DNA from: Crocodylus rhombifer
Lineage: Eukaryota; Chordata; Crocodylia; Crocodylidae
Direction of reading: 5' to 3'
NCBI GenBank assembly: GCA_038503035.1
Contig: JAVSML010018907.1
Location: forward strand, 62,001 to 126,000
Length of the DNA: 64,000 nucleotides
In this document: positions 60,765-64,000 of the stretch, piece after piece
Position numbering within the stretch: position 1 is the stretch's first letter
Layout: each line of letters opens with the position of its first letter
Notes under the pieces: model-generated
Seen by the model: the letters and a program-made list of their open reading frames with translations, nothing else
Told to the model about the DNA's origin: nothing
Database searches by the model: none
Translations under genes and position numbers: made by a program

Positions 60765-61039
60765 CTATATCCAGATTGGGTAGTTACAGTCCGGTTTCAC
60801 TATTCATCCAGGGAAAATAAGTGCCACTAGAATGAACCCACCTAGATTCTGGTTAAACCCCCGCGGCATTGGAGAATGATCCCAGCCCCTTCTGTTTCCA
60901 CTTCATTTTTGGAATGTCCATTTTTAAGGCACAAAATGTCACAGCAACCATTTTACACTGAAATTCAAATGAAAAGTAATTTTGTTTGAGAAAAAGCAGG
61001 ACATGGGGGTTCTGAGTGGGTGAGTGGAGGAATGACTAT

Positions 61040-61424
61040 GTTGTCCGGCCCTCTAATCACTACTCTACGCTCCTTATCCATGTGGGTACGAATGACACAG
61101 CTTGGAGCAATCCCAGCTGGGTCATGAGAGGGTACAGGGCTCTGGGAGCAGGGCTTAGGGGGTTGGGGGCACAGGTAGGTGGTGTCTTCCACACTCTTCC
61201 TGGTTGTGGGTCATGGCCTGAGGAGGGAGAGCTGGGTCGAGGTAGTCAAACAAAGACTGTGGCGCTGGTGTCATCGTGAGGGCTTCGGCTTCCATGACCA
61301 CAGCCCGCTCTTTGGTGAGAGAGGCAGTGGTCAGCTGGGGAGAGACGGCCTCCACCTCTTTCCGCTGGGAAGGAGGCTCTTCTCGGCCAGGCTGGCTGAC
61401 CTGCTCAACCAGCCTTTAAACTGA
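61040..61424 (+). pseudogene. CR1 ORF1 remnant, SGNH-hydrolase (esterase) domain
   Basis: This is the C-terminal part of CR1 ORF1, which in this LINE group carries an SGNH/GDSL-type esterase domain thought to help ribonucleoprotein or membrane interactions. The glycine/asparagine block HVGTNDT is at 61079-61099, followed by RALGAGLRGLGAQV. After a frameshift near 61180 the frame continues with WCHREGFGFHDHSPLF and the Asp-His block GRDGLHLF (Asp codon at 61344), then RLADLLNQPLN and a stop at 61424. The start of ORF1 is missing. The frameshift makes it a pseudogene. Confidence 0.82.
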
Positions 61425-61540
61425 GCCCACTGGGAGGTGGGGGGATTACCGCCACTGTAAACCCACCAGGCAACCTTTCTAAATCCAGCAGGCCAAGGCA
61501 CTTAAGGGAACCCACCCCTACCCTAGCCCTGGATCAATCT

Positions 61541-63462
61541 GTGGGGAAGGCAAGAGCCCCTAATGTGACACTTGCCTGCCTGTACACCACTGCCAGGAGC
61601 TTGGGGAACAAACAGGAGGAACTGGTCCTCCTGCTAAGCAAAAATGATTATGACCTCATAGGGATAATGGAGACCTGGTGGGACTCCACCTATGACTGGG
61701 CCACAGGTATAGATGGATATACCCTGTACAGGAGGGATCGAGTAGATAAAAGGGGTGGGGTGTAGCGCTCTATGTCAAGGACAGCTACACATCCCTGCAA
61801 ATTGACATTGTTACCCAGAAAAGATGACAGGAGTCCCTCTGGGTTAAAATATGTGGGGAACATGGCACAGGGGACATCATGGTGGGAGTCTACTACAGAC
61901 CACCTAACCAGAAACAAGAGCTGGACAAGGAATTCTCCAGGGAAGTGGCTGAAGCGGCACGCTCTCAGTACATGGTTGTCACAGGAGACTTTAACTACCC
62001 AGACATCGTATGAGAAAAGAGCACTTAGCCAAATCCAACTGGTCGCAAAGCTTCCTCACGTGTGTGGATGAGCTCTACCTGACTCAAGAAGACTATGGGC
62101 CAACAAGAGGTAAAGCACTGCTGGACCTGGTACTGGCAAAGGAGATGACCTAGTCAGTGACCTAAGAATCAATGGGAAGCTGGGTGATAGTGACCACGAG
62201 CTGATCAGCTTTACTATCCAGTGCAAAGTTGGCAAGTCAGTCAGCAATACAGAAGTCCTTGACTTCAGGAAAGCTGACTTTGACAAGCTCAGGAGGCTCA
62301 CTGTCGAGGCCCTAAGGGACCACAACTCAACTGGAAGAGGAGTCCAAGAGGAGTGGTTGCTTCTCAAGGAAGCAATCCTGACAGCACAAGGGATGGCCAC
62401 CCCATCTCGGAGGAAGGGTAGCAAAAGGGCACAGAAGCCCCCTTGGGTCAGCAGGGAACCTGAGGACCTCCTACACCTCAAAAGAGAGACTTACAAAGGA
62501 TGAAAGGCTGGAATTACCACCCAGGAGGAGTACTCAGCACTGATCCGTAGCTGCAAGGAATGGATCAGGAAAGCCAAGTCTGCAGCCGAGCTCCAGCTGG
62601 CTTCACATATCAAAGATAACAAAAAGTCCTTTTTCAGAGATATAAGGAGTCAGAAAAAAGCAGGGGTAACATTGGACCCCTGCTGAACCAAGTGGGACTG
62701 CTGATAACTGACACCCAGGAAAAGGCCAACCTGCACCAGTCTTTCATCAGTCCAGTGGGACTTCCCCACCTAGCAAGACGCAGGATGGCCAGGGTGAGGG
62801 CGTATTTATACCCACATCAGTGTAGACCTTGTAAAGAATCACCTTGACAGGCTGGACACCTTCAAGTCACCTAGTCCTGAAAGAGTATACCCTCGAGTAC
62901 TCAAGGAGCTGGCAGATGACATAGCCCAAACATTAGCAAAAATATTTGAAAACTCGTGGTGCTCAGGTGAAGTACCTGAAGACTGGAAGAAGGCCAGTGT
63001 GGTGGTACCCATCTTCAAGAAAGAGTGGAAAGTAGATCTCGGGAATTACAGGCCAGTCAGCTTGACCTCAATTCCTGGTAAGATTCTAGAGAAAATGATC
63101 AAGGAGACCCTTCTGGATAAGCTGGCTGAGGGCAGCATCCTGAGGGACAGCCAGCATGCGTTTGTCTTGCCTGACCAACCTCATCTCCTTCTATGATCAG
63201 GTGGCATATCACGTGGACAAGAGAGAAGAGATTTACACCATATAACTGGACTTTAAAAAAGCCTTTGATCTGGTGTCGCATGACCTCCTCATGGAAAAAT
63301 TGGACAACTGTGGCCTCAGCTATACCACAGTCCGATGGCTGGGAAATTGGCTCCAAGGTTGGACCCAGAGAGTAGTGGTTGATGGCAGCAAGTCATTATG
63401 GAGCTCCATGACCAGTGGTTTCCCCCGAGGCTCTGTCCTTGGACCAATTCTCTTCAATAGCT
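61541..63462 (+). pseudogene. CR1 ORF2 remnant: endonuclease and partial reverse transcriptase
   Basis: The N-terminal apurinic-type endonuclease is recognisable: ARSLGNKQEEL and DLIGIMETWWD (about 61587-61685), GDFNYPD (61984-62004) and GDSDHE with the catalytic DSDH at 62186-62197. Then come a linker and the reverse transcriptase: VYPRVLKELADDIA, VPEDWKKASVVVPIFKK, NYRPVSLTSI, DFKKAFDLVSHDLL and TSGFPRGSVLGPILFN at its 3' end. Frameshifts or stops occur near 61762, 61823, 62010, 62150, 62500 and 63175. The part coding for the catalytic YADD/FADD box is absent because another CR1 begins at 63463. Confidence 0.85.
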
Positions 63463-64000
63463 GACTGGAAGATAGCTAACGTGGTCCCCATCTTCAAAAA
63501 AGGGAAGAGAGAGGTCCCGGGCAACTATAGGCCCATCAGTCTTACCTCTATCCTTGGGAAACTCTTTGAGAAGATCCTCAAGGAGCACATCTGTGATAGG
63601 CCGGCTTCAGGGATGATGCTCAAGGGCAACCAGCATGGTTTCATTAGGGGAAGGTCATGTCAGACCAACCTGATTGCCTTTTATGATCAGATCACAAAGG
63701 CAGTGGAGGCAGGTGTCGCCGTGGACTTAGTCTTTCTTGACTTCAGCAAGGCCCTTGACACCATCTCCCACCCCATCCTCATTATAAAACTAGGCGACTG
63801 TGGCATTGATGCCTACACAGTCAGATGGATTGCAGATTGGCTCAAGGGTCACACTCAGAGGGTGGTAGTGGATGGGTCATATTCAACCTGGGGGGGAAGT
63901 GGGCAGTGGAGTCCCCCAGGGCTCGGTCCCGGGGCCTGCGCTGTTCAATTTCTTCATCAGCGATTTGGACAACGGGGTGAAATGCAACCTGTTTAAATTC
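63463..64000 (+). mobile_element. Second CR1 copy, truncated within the reverse transcriptase, runs off the window
   Basis: The sequence restarts inside the reverse transcriptase with DWKIANVVPIFKKGKREV, NYRPISLTSILGKLFEKI, HGFIRGRSCQTNLIAFYDQI, VFLDFSKALDTISHPILI and TQRVVVDGS. It repeats blocks already present in the copy at 62950-63462 but differs enough to be another subfamily. A 193-codon frame stays open to 63996. A frameshift at the G7 run near 63887 is needed to read SGVPQGSVPGPALFNFFISD. The window ends just before the catalytic box. Confidence 0.88.

Noticed and set aside
1..64000. CRISPR arrays, bacterial operons or prophage
   Set aside because: The window is vertebrate-type DNA rich in LINEs and SINEs. 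No regularly spaced direct repeats or dense open frames occur.

Overview
This window looks like nuclear DNA of an amniote of the bird/crocodile/turtle group, most likely a crocodilian. That is an inference from repeat content. CR1 LINEs of at least two lineages dominate, and old MIR-type SINE pieces, non-autonomous hAT elements, fold-back MITEs, one LTR and one tRNA-headed SINE with a CR1 tail are also present. There are no Alu, B1 or L1 elements. I recognised no host protein-coding exon on either strand. The open frames present are short, fall in no recognisable family, and mostly overlap one another in several frames, so I read the window as intergenic or deep intronic sequence.

Layout. From 0 to 8 kb there is mostly unique sequence, with a 177-180 bp segment present twice in inverted orientation (3.9 and 5.2 kb) and several CACGTG E-boxes. 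From 8 to 11.3 kb there is a small retroposon with a perfect 12-bp target duplication, a hAT-like element, and a 1.2-kb CR1 of the L3-like type. From 11.3 to 30 kb the sequence is sparse: MIR, CR1 tails, a fold-back MITE (23.5 kb) and a ~105-bp unknown sequence present twice (24.0 and 25.2 kb). At 30.3-30.8 kb a ~90-bp unit is present three times, one copy inverted, separated by GATA/TATC microsatellite. At 32.7-34.1 kb an L3-like CR1 is interrupted by about 0.7 kb of AT-rich DNA.

The interval 38.8-43.4 kb is an insertion-dense zone. It holds a minus-strand CR1 split by a plus-strand CR1, a further CR1 tail, a hAT element with an 8-bp target duplication, and about 1 kb of a decayed non-CR1 LINE resembling the jockey type. 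After that come a MIR at 44.1 kb, a tRNA-Ile/CR1 composite SINE at 47.3 kb, a solo-LTR-like segment at 48.9 kb, a second copy of the 8.3-kb retroposon family with a 16-bp target duplication at 51.2 kb, a CR1 3' half at 55.9 kb and a second fold-back MITE at 60.5 kb. The window ends in two head-to-tail CR1 copies (61.0-64.0 kb). The first keeps a decayed ORF1 esterase domain, the ORF2 endonuclease and the first half of the reverse transcriptase.

Nothing here works together as a pathway. The biology on show is the interaction of mobile elements: CR1 supplied the tail used by a tRNA-headed SINE, CR1 copies inserted into older CR1 copies, and transposase- and retroposition-type insertions are recorded by different target-site duplications.
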